Shown: positions 1 to 5,035 of the stretch, piece after piece
Layout: each line of letters begins with the position of its first letter
How positions within the stretch are numbered: the first letter of the stretch is position 1
Source: Accumulibacter sp.
GTDB taxonomy: Bacteria; Pseudomonadota; Gammaproteobacteria; Burkholderiales; Rhodocyclaceae
Direction of reading: 5' to 3'
Length of the DNA: 5,035 nucleotides
NCBI GenBank assembly: GCA_031274075.1
Contig: JAISQQ010000371.1
Location: 1 to 5,035, forward strand
Notes under the pieces: model-generated
What the model saw: only the letters and a program-made list of their open reading frames with translations
What the model was told of the DNA's origin: nothing
Databases searched by the model: none
Program-made: the position numbers and the translations under genes

Positions 1-926
1 TTGGCAAAGCGCTCGGCGATGTTTTCCTTGACCGAGTAGTCGAGGATGTTCTCGACCTTGATGACCTCCCGGGCGACGGAATCGACGGTGCCGAAGTCGT
101 CGGCGAGGCCCAGTTTCACGCTTTGCGAGCCGGTCCACATCAGGCCCGAGAACATCTCCGGGGTTTCCCGCAGGCGCTCTCCCCGCCCTTTGCGCACGAC
201 GTCGACGAACTGCGCGTGGATTTCCTGGAGAAGCGTCTTGGCATGCTCTATCTGTTTGGCGTCCTGGGGCGAGAAGGGGTCGAGAAATCCCTTGTTTTCG
301 CCGGCGGTGAGGAGACGCCGCTCGACGCCGACGCGCTGCATCGCCTCGGTGAAGCCGAAGCCGTCCATCAGCACGCCGATGGAACCGACGATGCTGGCCT
401 TGTCTACGAAAATCCTGTCCGCGGCCGAGGCGATGTAATAGCCGCCGGACGCGCACACGTCCTCGACCACGGCGTACAGGTGGATATCGGGGTGGTTCTT
501 GCGCAGCCGGCGGATTTCGTCATAGACGATGCCGGCCTGGACGGGACTTCCTCCCGGACTGTTGATGCGCAGGATGACGCCGACCGTTCCCTTGTCCTCG
601 AACGCGGATTGCAGGGCGCCGTTGATTTTCTCCGCGCTGGCGTCGCCGTGGGCGGCGATGGTTCCGTTGACATTGACCAGCGCCGTGTGCTTGCCGTCCG
701 CGGCCAGCTTCTCCGACGCGCCCCAATCGACGATCAGCACCAGCACGGCGATGAGATAGGCGAGTCCCGCAAGCTTGAAGAAAATGCCCCAGCGGCGTTT
801 GGCCCGGCTCTCCTTCAAGGATTCCAGGGCGATTTTCTTGAGCAGTTGCCGTTCCCACGGCGATTCTTTTTCCGGTGTATTTTCTTGCGTATTTTTCGAC
901 GTATTTTCCGACGTATTTTCCAACAT
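1..926 (-). CDS. sppA: Signal peptide peptidase SppA, S49 serine protease, short form (3' end cut off by window)
   Basis: Inner-membrane serine protease of family S49, which degrades signal peptides left in the membrane after protein export. The frame is open from an ATG at 926-924 to the left edge, 308 codons; only a short C-terminus should be missing for the roughly 320-residue single-domain form. Seen: a hydrophilic N-terminus of ENT-type tetrapeptide repeats (residues 2-19), a basic stretch RAKRRW (41-46), one membrane segment (about 47-66), then the protease domain with RINSPGGSP (120-128), the nucleophile S160 in CASGGYY, and the general base K212 in GENKGF. The Ser-Lys pair is the known S49 dyad, so the enzyme looks active. 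The topology predicts a periplasmic protease domain. The ribosome binding site is weak (GTGGAT just upstream), and an in-frame GTG at 932-930 is an alternative start. It lies 95 bases downstream of the HAD gene on the same strand. Confidence 0.93.
   Translation of the reverse strand, partial: MLENTSENTSKNTQENTPEKESPWERQLLKKIALESLKESRAKRRWGIFFKLAGLAYLIAVLVLIVDWGASEKLAADGKHTALVNVNGTIAAHGDASAEKINGALQSAFEDKGTVGVILRINSPGGSPVQAGIVYDEIRRLRKNHPDIHLYAVVEDVCASGGYYIASAADRIFVDKASIVGSIGVLMDGFGFTEAMQRVGVERRLLTAGENKGFLDPFSPQDAKQIEHAKTLLQEIHAQFVDVVRKGRGERLRETPEMFSGLMWTGSQSVKLGLADDFGTVDSVAREVIKVENILDYSVKENIAERFA
865..924 (-). repeat. 12-bp tandem repeat (four units plus one degenerate) inside the start of sppA
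   Basis: Read on the minus strand, four consecutive 12-base units occupy 924-913, 912-901, 900-889 and 888-877: GTTGGAAAATAC, GTCGGAAAATAC, GTCGAAAAATAC and GCAAGAAAATAC. A decayed fifth unit (876-865, ACCGGAAAAAGA) follows. The array begins directly after the sppA start codon and encodes tetrapeptides of the form (L/S/Q/P)-(E/K)-N-T. The unit length is a multiple of three, so gain or loss of units would keep the frame. The A-rich units stand out from the GC-rich surroundings. Confidence 0.9.
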
Positions 927-959
927 ATCCACTTTTCGACTCGGTCAAGGTATCGGCGG

Positions 960-965
960 AGTATA
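960..965 (-). promoter_or_regulatory. Candidate -10 box for sppA
   Basis: TATACT on the minus strand (965 to 960) matches the sigma-70 -10 consensus at five of six positions. It would place transcription start near 953, giving a leader of about 27 bases before the sppA ATG. No good -35 hexamer lies 16-18 bases upstream, where the sequence is GC-rich hairpin, so the call is tentative. Confidence 0.3.
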
Positions 966-974
966 GATCAAACC

Positions 975-994
975 CGCGCGCAAAGCGGCGCGCG
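975..994 (-). promoter_or_regulatory. GC-rich hairpin between the HAD gene and sppA
   Basis: CGCGCGC (975-981) is the exact reverse complement of GCGCGCG (988-994), giving a 7-bp all-GC stem with a 6-base loop. In the direction of the minus-strand transcript it is followed by GGTTTGATC, so there is no real U tract and it is not a convincing intrinsic terminator. It could reduce read-through into sppA or stabilise the 3' end of the rluC-HAD message. Confidence 0.45.
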
Positions 995-1021
995 AGACGG
1001 CCGCGCGAGACGGGGTCGGCG

Positions 1022-1678
1022 TCACGCGTTTCGTTTCAGCCACAGCGCAAGCTGCGCGACGTCGTCCACGCAGGCCAGCGGCTTCAAGCGCGCGAGTTCG
1101 GCGCGCGGATGCGCTCCGTAGCTCACCGCCAGCCCGGCGGCTCCCGCGTTGACGGCCATTTGCATATCGTGCGTGGTGTCGCCGATCATCAGCGTGCGCT
1201 CGCCCGGCACGGCCAATTCGTGCATCAGTTCTTCGAGCATTTGCGGGTGCGGCTTGGAGAAGCAGTCGTCGGCGCAGCGCGAGGCGGCAAAGTAGGCGCC
1301 CAGCCCGGAATTGGCGAAGGCGCGCGCCAAGCCCTTGCGGCTTTTGCCGGTCGCCACCGCCAAGGGGCATCCGGAGGCGTGCAGGGTCTCGATCAAGGCC
1401 GGAACGCCGGCAAAGAGCTGGATCTCCCGGTCCGCCGCCTGGTAGTGCCAGCGGTAGCGGGAAGCGAGCCGCGGCAGGTGTTCGTCGGCAAGCGCGGGGG
1501 CCACGTGGCGCAGGGCCTGCGAGAGTTCCAGGCCGATCACGAACCGGGCCTGCGCCTCGGACGGTTCCGGCAGGTCGAGGTCGCGGCAGGCCGCGCGCAG
1601 GGCGCGCGCGATGACGCCCGTGGAATCGGACAAGGTACCGTCCCAGTCAAAAACCAGTAATTCAAAGCGTTGCGCCAT
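1022..1678 (-). CDS. HAD-superfamily phosphatase (Gph-like, HAD subfamily IA), substrate unknown
   Basis: A 218-residue hydrolase of the haloacid dehalogenase superfamily, expected to be a cytoplasmic phosphomonoesterase using an aspartyl-phosphate intermediate. All four HAD motifs are visible: FDWDGTLSD with nucleophile D11 and acid/base D13; motif II T110 in VATGKS; motif III K142 in SKPHP; motif IV GDTTHD with metal-binding D167 and D171. Residues about 20-85 form the helical cap expected of the phosphoglycolate phosphatase/beta-phosphoglucomutase type. Sequence alone does not fix the substrate, so gph is not assigned. The ATG at 1678-1676 sits inside the end of rluC: the genes overlap by 17 bases, suggesting one mRNA and coupled translation. 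An AGGGA lies about 11 bases upstream of the start, longer than ideal spacing. As I recall, a HAD hydrolase directly after rluC is usual in betaproteobacteria. Family certain, function open. Confidence 0.95.
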   Translation of the reverse strand: MAQRFELLVFDWDGTLSDSTGVIARALRAACRDLDLPEPSEAQARFVIGLELSQALRHVAPALADEHLPRLASRYRWHYQAADREIQLFAGVPALIETLHASGCPLAVATGKSRKGLARAFANSGLGAYFAASRCADDCFSKPHPQMLEELMHELAVPGERTLMIGDTTHDMQMAVNAGAAGLAVSYGAHPRAELARLKPLACVDDVAQLALWLKRNA

Positions 1679-2642
1679 GATCTTGCGTTTCCCTGGCCGA
1701 CAGTTTTTTCAAGAAAGCTTGCAGCGCCTCGGGAAGCGGCGCCTGCAAATCCATTTCCGCTCCGCTCGACGGGTGCGGAAGCCTCATTTTCCAGGCGTGC
1801 AGGAACATGCGCTTCAAACCTTCCCTGGCCAGCGTCCGGTTCAAGGCAAAATCGCCGTATTTTTCATCCCCGGCGATGGGAAATCCGAGATGCGCGCAAT
1901 GCACCCGGATCTGGTGGGTCCGGCCGGTGCGCAATTCGGCTTCGAGCAGACTGAAATTTTCCCAGCGCGCCACAAGGCGAAAAACCGTTTGCGACGGCTT
2001 GCCGTCGGGCGCCACGCGCACGCGGCGCTCGCCCGACTCCAGCAGATATTTGCCCAGCGGCAATCCGACCTTGCGCACCGCTTCTTGCCACCGTCCCCGG
2101 ACCAGCAGCAGGTAGCGTTTGTCGGCCCCTCGCCCGCCTCCGCCTTCCCGGAACATGGCGTGCAAGGCGCCCAGCGCCGAACGTTTCTTGCCGACCAGCA
2201 GCAAACCCGAGGTTTCCCGGTCCAGGCGATGCGCCAGCTCGAGAAAACGGGCCGGGCGCTGCCTCCTGAGCGCTTCGATCACTCCGAAACTCACCCCGCT
2301 GCCGCCGTGGACGGCGATTCCGGCGGGCTTGTCGATCGCCAGCAGCGCTTCATCCTCGTACAGGATCGGCAAAACGGCCTTGATTTCGGCCCCGGCGGCG
2401 ATTTCTTCCTGCCTTTGGGCCACGCGCACCGGCGGGATGCGCAAGGCGTCGCCGGCCCGGAGGCGATCCTGGGCGGCGGCGCGCTTGCCGTTCAGGCGCA
2501 CCTCGCCGCTGCGGATGATCCGGTAAACATGGCTCTTGGGCACGCCCTTGCAGACGCGCAGCAGGTAGTTGTCGAGGCGCTGGCCTTCGTCCTCGGCGTT
2601 TACGATGGCCTGCGTGACCTTGTTTTTGCTTACTTCGGCCAA
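1662..2642 (-). CDS. rluC: 23S rRNA pseudouridine synthase RluC (RluA family)
   Basis: RluA-family enzyme that converts specific uridines of 23S rRNA to pseudouridine (positions 955, 2504 and 2580 for E. coli RluC). With the TTG start at 2642-2640 it is 326 residues, against 319 in E. coli. Seen: an N-terminal S4 RNA-binding domain (about 20-78, with GQRLDNYL, KGVPKSHVYRI and GEVRLN), then the catalytic domain with AVHGGSG (110-116), HRLDRETSG carrying catalytic D141 (E. coli D144), and RTGRTHQIRVH (238-248). IPPVRVA and SFGVIEALR favour RluC over RluA or RluD. A glycine-rich insertion (REGGGGRGADKRY, about 165-177) is slightly longer than in E. coli as I recall it. No in-frame ATG lies near the start. 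The TTG at 2642 gives the expected N-terminus but has a poor SD; a TTG at 2708 would add 22 residues without family resemblance. Divergent from rne; its end overlaps the HAD gene. Confidence 0.95.
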   Translation of the reverse strand: MAEVSKNKVTQAIVNAEDEGQRLDNYLLRVCKGVPKSHVYRIIRSGEVRLNGKRAAAQDRLRAGDALRIPPVRVAQRQEEIAAGAEIKAVLPILYEDEALLAIDKPAGIAVHGGSGVSFGVIEALRRQRPARFLELAHRLDRETSGLLLVGKKRSALGALHAMFREGGGGRGADKRYLLLVRGRWQEAVRKVGLPLGKYLLESGERRVRVAPDGKPSQTVFRLVARWENFSLLEAELRTGRTHQIRVHCAHLGFPIAGDEKYGDFALNRTLAREGLKRMFLHAWKMRLPHPSSGAEMDLQAPLPEALQAFLKKLSARETQDHGATL

Positions 2643-2646
2643 TTTG

Positions 2647-2652
2647 AATATA
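2647..2652 (-). promoter_or_regulatory. Candidate -10 box for rluC
   Basis: On the minus strand TATATT (2652 to 2647) matches the -10 consensus at five of six positions, and TAGTAT overlaps it. No good -35 is seen at the right spacing. The box lies only four bases upstream of the TTG chosen as the rluC start. If it is real, the message would be leaderless or nearly so, or translation would begin elsewhere. Coincidence is quite possible. Confidence 0.22.
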
Positions 2653-2789
2653 CTACCCCGCGATTTGTGTCTCGGATTGAAAGAGGCACTGACCCGTAAG
2701 ACCTTCAAGCGGCGCCGCGCATAGCGTCATGGAAACATGGAACTGAAATCGCGGCCCGATTTCCGGCAGGCTTCAGAAGCATCTCCTCT

Positions 2790-2809
2790 CCCGCGCCAGC
2801 TTGCGCGGG
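2790..2809. other. 7-bp perfect inverted repeat upstream of rne
   Basis: CCCGCGC (2790-2796) pairs exactly with GCGCGGG (2803-2809) around the 6-base loop CAGCTT. Neither strand has a T run after it, so it is not a normal terminator. It lies upstream of the best rne promoter candidate, so it may be outside the rne transcript. Confidence 0.5.
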
Positions 2810-2832
2810 GTCGATCCGAGCAAATCGCCTGG

Positions 2833-2862
2833 TTAAGTACGCTCACCAAAAGTAGCGATACT
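2833..2862 (+). promoter_or_regulatory. Candidate sigma-70 promoter for rne
   Basis: GATACT at 2857-2862 matches the -10 consensus at four of six positions. TTAAGT at 2833-2838 is a weak -35 with an 18-base spacer. Transcription would start near 2869, giving a leader of about 205 bases before the rne ATG. A palindrome, AAGTAG-CGATA-CTACTT (2850-2866), surrounds the -10 and could be an operator or a short hairpin. Support is by eye only. Confidence 0.3.
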
Positions 2863-2916
2863 ACTTGATTTGCGTGCGTCCAGCACGTTCGGACCGCCCC
2901 AAGCAGATTCCCGGCG

Positions 2917-2933
2917 CCTGTGTTTTTTTCAGG
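2917..2933 (+). promoter_or_regulatory. Hairpin with U-rich loop in the rne leader
   Basis: CCTG (2917-2920) pairs with CAGG (2930-2933), enclosing a 9-base loop that includes seven consecutive T (2923-2929). The stem may lengthen with one bulge (G2916 with C2935). RNase E prefers AU-rich single-stranded RNA and is known in E. coli to control its own mRNA through leader hairpins. This element is therefore a candidate autoregulatory site. The stem is short and its stability uncertain. Confidence 0.35.
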
Positions 2934-3035
2934 GCCAAAAAGAATAACCCAGCGACACGACCCAATTAGTTGCCTTCAAGGAAAAGCCCAGACATCCCCG
3001 ACAACAACTAAACAAGCCCCTCGCTGCCTGCACAA

Positions 3036-3070
3036 GGCGCTCCCCTCGGTTTGCATGCACGCGGGAGCCC
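3036..3070 (+). promoter_or_regulatory. Hairpin burying the rne Shine-Dalgarno
   Basis: GCTCCC (3039-3044) is exactly complementary to GGGAGC (3063-3068). The stem grows by two more pairs (G3036-C3070, G3037-C3069) with C3038 bulged, giving eight pairs around an 18-base loop. The rne Shine-Dalgarno GGGAG (3063-3067), seven bases before the ATG, lies wholly in the 3' arm. The structure would limit ribosome loading unless it is opened. The pairing is read directly from the sequence; the regulatory role is inferred. Confidence 0.5.
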
Positions 3071-3074
3071 CAAA

Positions 3075-5035
3075 ATGAAGCGAATGCTGTTCAATGCGAC
3101 ACAGGCCGAAGAACTTCGTGTCGCCATTGTCGATGGTCAGAAACTGGTTGACCTGGACATTGAATCGGCCCTCAAGGAGCAGAAGAAAAGCAGTATTTTC
3201 AAGGCGGTAATCACCCGCATCGAGCCCAGTCTCGAAGCCGCCTTCGTCGATTACGGCGCCGAGCGGCACGGTTTTCTCCCGTTCAAGGAGATTTCCCGCG
3301 CGTATTTCCATCCGGACGTCGAAACCAGCCGCGCGACGACCATCAAGGAAGCCTTGCGCGAAGGGCAGGAACTGATCGTCCAGGTCGACAAGGACGAGCG
3401 CGGCAACAAGGGCGCCGCGCTGACGACCTTCATCAGCCTGGCCGGACGCTATCTGGTGCTGATGCCCAACAATCCGCGCGGCGGCGGCGTATCCCGCCGG
3501 GTCGAGGGCGACGACCGCGCCGAACTGCGCGAAGTCATGGACCAGTTGCAGGTTCCCCAGGGCATGAGCCTGATCGCGCGCACGGCGGCGATCGGCCGCA
3601 GCGCCGAGGAATTGCAGTGGGATCTCAACTACCTGCTGCAATTGTGGAAAGCGATCGACGGCGCGGCCAGCCTGCAGAAAGGCGCGTTCCTCATCTACCA
3701 GGAAGGCAGCCTGGTCATCCGCGCGATCCGCGACTATTTCCAGCCCGACATCGGCGAAATCCTGATCGACACCGACGACATCTGCGAACAGGCGCGCCAG
3801 TTCATGTCGCGCGTCATGCCGACGATGGTCGGCCGCATCAAGCGCTACCACGACGACGTGCCGCTGTTCTCGCGCTTCCAGATCGAACACCAGATCGAAT
3901 CGGCGTATTCCCGGCAGGTCGACCTGCCTTCGGGCGGCGCCATCGTCATCGACCACACCGAAGCCCTGGTTTCCGTCGACGTCAACTCCGGCCGCGCCAC
4001 GCGCGGCGCCGACATCGAGGAAACGGCGTTCAAGACCAACCTGGAAGCGGCCGAGGAAATCGCCCGTCAACTGCGCCTGCGCGACCTCGGCGGCCTGATC
4101 ATCATCGACTTCATCGACATGGAAAGCCAGCGCAACCAGCGCGAAGTCGAAAACCGCCTGCGCGACGGACTGAAGCTCGACCGCGCCCGCGTGCAGACCG
4201 GCAAGATCAGCCGTTTCGGCCTGCTCGAACTGTCGCGCCAGCGCCTGCGCCCGGCCCTGGCCGAGACCAGCTACATTCCCTGCCCGCGCTGTTCCGGCAC
4301 CGGCCACATCCGCAGCGCCGAATCGGCCGCGCTGCACATCCTGCGCATCCTGGAAGAAGAAGCGATGAAGGACAACACCGCCGCCGTGCACACGCAAGTG
4401 CCGGTCGACGTCGCCACCTTCCTGCTCAACGAAAAGCGCGCCGACGTGCAGGCCGTCGAAATGCGCCACAAGGTGACCATCCTGCTGATCCCGAACATCC
4501 ACCTGGAAACGCCGCAGCACAGCATCGTCCGCCTGCGCCACGACGAACTCAACCAGGAAGACCTGGTGCAGCCGTCGTACAAGAGGGTCGACGTGCCCGC
4601 CGAGGAAAACGAGCGGCAAAGCTCCGCCAACGGCGAAGTCAAGGCGCCGCGGCAAGAGGCGGCGATCAAGGGCATCACCATCGAGCCGGCGCCGATCGTC
4701 GCCGAAAAGACGCCGAAGGAAGCGGAGAAGAGCGGCGGCGGATTCTTCTCCTGGATTGCCTCCTGGTTCCGCGCCGCCGCCGAACCCGCGCCGGAAGTCA
4801 AGGCGCCAAAGAAACCGCGCGCCGCCGGCCCGCGCGACGGACGCCACGGCCCGCGCGGCGGTCGCCGCGACGACGAGCGCGAGCACCGCGAAACCCGCCC
4901 GTCCCGGGAGCCGAAGGAAGCGCGCGAGTCCAGGTTCAACTCCGCGGCGCGGGAAGAGACGCAAAAGACCCGCGAACCGCGTCGACAGCGCAATGAGCCG
5001 CGTCCAGAACGCAAGGAGAAGGAACAACCGGCGCC
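3075..5035 (+). CDS. rne: Ribonuclease E, catalytic half and start of C-terminal scaffold (3' end cut off by window)
   Basis: The essential endoribonuclease of mRNA decay and of rRNA, tRNA and sRNA processing; in E. coli a tetramer on the inner membrane that scaffolds the degradosome. The frame is open from ATG 3075 to the right edge: 653 codons. The N-terminus MKRMLFNATQAEELRVAIVDGQ matches the E. coli start, and GGGAG lies seven bases upstream. Seen: S1 domain (about 36-118), 5'-monophosphate sensor R169 and T170 in IARTAAIG, catalytic metal-binding D302 (VDVNSGRA) and D345 (IIDFIDM), and zinc-link C403 and C406 in CPRCSGTG; these equal E. coli R169/T170, D303, D346, C404 and C407. A GGGFFSWIASWFRA segment (about 554-567) sits where E. 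coli has its amphipathic membrane anchor. After it comes an Arg/Glu-rich, presumably disordered RNA-binding tail (about 575 onward). The membrane segment and long tail favour RNase E over RNase G. Confidence 0.97.
   Translation, partial: MKRMLFNATQAEELRVAIVDGQKLVDLDIESALKEQKKSSIFKAVITRIEPSLEAAFVDYGAERHGFLPFKEISRAYFHPDVETSRATTIKEALREGQELIVQVDKDERGNKGAALTTFISLAGRYLVLMPNNPRGGGVSRRVEGDDRAELREVMDQLQVPQGMSLIARTAAIGRSAEELQWDLNYLLQLWKAIDGAASLQKGAFLIYQEGSLVIRAIRDYFQPDIGEILIDTDDICEQARQFMSRVMPTMVGRIKRYHDDVPLFSRFQIEHQIESAYSRQVDLPSGGAIVIDHTEALVSVDVNSGRATRGADIEETAFKTNLEAAEEIARQLRLRDLGGLIIIDFIDMESQRNQREVENRLRDGLKLDRARVQTGKISRFGLLELSRQRLRPALAETSYIPCPRCSGTGHIRSAESAALHILRILEEEAMKDNTAAVHTQVPVDVATFLLNEKRADVQAVEMRHKVTILLIPNIHLETPQHSIVRLRHDELNQEDLVQPSYKRVDVPAEENERQSSANGEVKAPRQEAAIKGITIEPAPIVAEKTPKEAEKSGGGFFSWIASWFRAAAEPAPEVKAPKKPRAAGPRDGRHGPRGGRRDDEREHRETRPSREPKEARESRFNSAAREETQKTREPRRQRNEPRPERKEKEQPA
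4734..4772 (+). other. Probable membrane-targeting amphipathic segment of RNase E
   Basis: Codons for residues about 554-566 encode GGGFFSWIASWFR, alternating aromatic/aliphatic and small residues, with basic residues on both sides (EKS before, R after). E. coli RNase E has its membrane-targeting helix (segment A) at about 565-582. The match is one of position and character, not of exact sequence. Confidence 0.6.

Larger units (their letters stand above)
927..1021. other. Intergenic spacer between the HAD gene and sppA, GC-rich short repeats
   Basis: This 95-base gap holds no gene. It contains a perfect 12-base direct repeat, CGCGCGAGACGG, at 989-1000 and 1002-1013 (one base between copies). 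A related, looser copy lies at 975-988. Next to these is a strong hairpin (975-994), and nearer sppA a candidate -10 element. The half adjoining the HAD gene is almost entirely G and C, and the half adjoining sppA is more mixed. Confidence 0.8.
2643..3074. other. Divergent intergenic region between rluC and rne
   Basis: These 432 bases contain no convincing protein gene. On the rluC side there is only the candidate -10. On the rne side lie, in order, a 7-bp GC hairpin (2790-2809), a 6-bp palindrome overlapping a possible -10 (2850-2866), a hairpin with a U-rich loop (2917-2933), an A/C-rich, apparently unstructured stretch (about 2937-3035) and a hairpin over the rne ribosome binding site (3036-3070). 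The stretch from about 2820 to 3035 is visibly richer in A and T than the coding regions. A near-repeat CATGGAA occurs at 2728-2734 and 2736-2742. Confidence 0.75.

Noticed and set aside
975..994. Intrinsic terminator after the HAD gene
   Set aside because: The stem is strong, but no U tract follows it on the minus strand, so it is recorded only as a hairpin.
123..1121. 332-codon plus-strand frame opposite sppA and the end of the HAD gene
   Set aside because: It is antisense to the S49 motifs and the Ser-Lys dyad, and its Phe/Arg-rich segment is just the reverse reading of the sppA 12-bp repeat.
1611..2699. 362-codon plus-strand frame opposite rluC
   Set aside because: It is a shadow of rluC, whose catalytic and RNA-binding motifs are all present on the minus strand; the plus-strand translation has no family features.
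2643..2708. 22-residue N-terminal extension of RluC from a TTG at 2708
   Set aside because: It does not resemble the known RluC N-terminus and runs through a -10-like sequence; the shorter 326-residue form agrees with the E. coli length and places the catalytic Asp within three residues of the E. coli position.
2737..2868. 43-residue plus-strand frame in the rluC-rne intergenic region (starts MELKSRPDF)
   Set aside because: It has no good ribosome binding site and no recognisable features, and its end overlaps the candidate rne promoter; the length is within chance expectation. A leader peptide cannot be fully excluded.
2976..5027. 683-codon open frame on the minus strand opposite rne
   Set aside because: It mirrors the GC-biased codons of a certain RNase E gene, is low in complexity (rich in A, R, G, D, V and F), shows no recognisable domain, and lies entirely antisense to conserved coding sequence.
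1..5035. Mobile element, CRISPR, tRNA/rRNA or toxin-antitoxin content
   Set aside because: No terminal inverted repeats, transposase motifs, regularly spaced repeats with unique spacers, cloverleaf sequences or small paired genes were seen; all coding space is explained by four housekeeping genes.

Overview
The window looks like housekeeping chromosome from a GC-rich proteobacterium, most likely a betaproteobacterium (inferred from protein similarity recalled from memory and from gene order; no search was run). It holds four protein genes in a divergent arrangement and no sign of mobile elements, CRISPR arrays, tRNA or rRNA.

Left part, minus strand, read from right to left: rluC (23S rRNA pseudouridine synthase, 2642 to 1662), a HAD-family phosphatase gene that overlaps the end of rluC by 17 bases (1678 to 1022), a 95-base GC-rich spacer with short repeats and a hairpin, and sppA (S49 signal peptide peptidase, 926 running off the left edge). 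The rluC-HAD overlap points to one transcript. sppA may be cotranscribed or may use its own weakly supported promoter in the spacer.

Centre: about 430 bases between the divergent rluC and rne starts (2643-3074) with no convincing gene. This stretch carries the candidate promoters for both directions and, on the rne side, several potential RNA hairpins. One of these buries the rne ribosome binding site in a stem.

Right part, plus strand: rne, ribonuclease E, from 3075 to beyond the right edge (653 codons visible). It has the complete catalytic half, the zinc-link cysteines, a probable amphipathic membrane-anchoring segment and the start of an Arg-rich, presumably disordered tail.

The genes share an RNA and translation theme: RNase E processes rRNA and mRNA, and RluC modifies 23S rRNA. 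SppA and the HAD enzyme are passengers in what I recall as a conserved betaproteobacterial neighbourhood. I see no new multi-gene system. The points most worth a second look are the SD-sequestering hairpin and U-rich hairpin in the rne leader, a 12-bp coding minisatellite at the start of sppA, and the repeat-filled HAD-sppA gap where related genomes, as I recall, carry a Rieske-protein gene.
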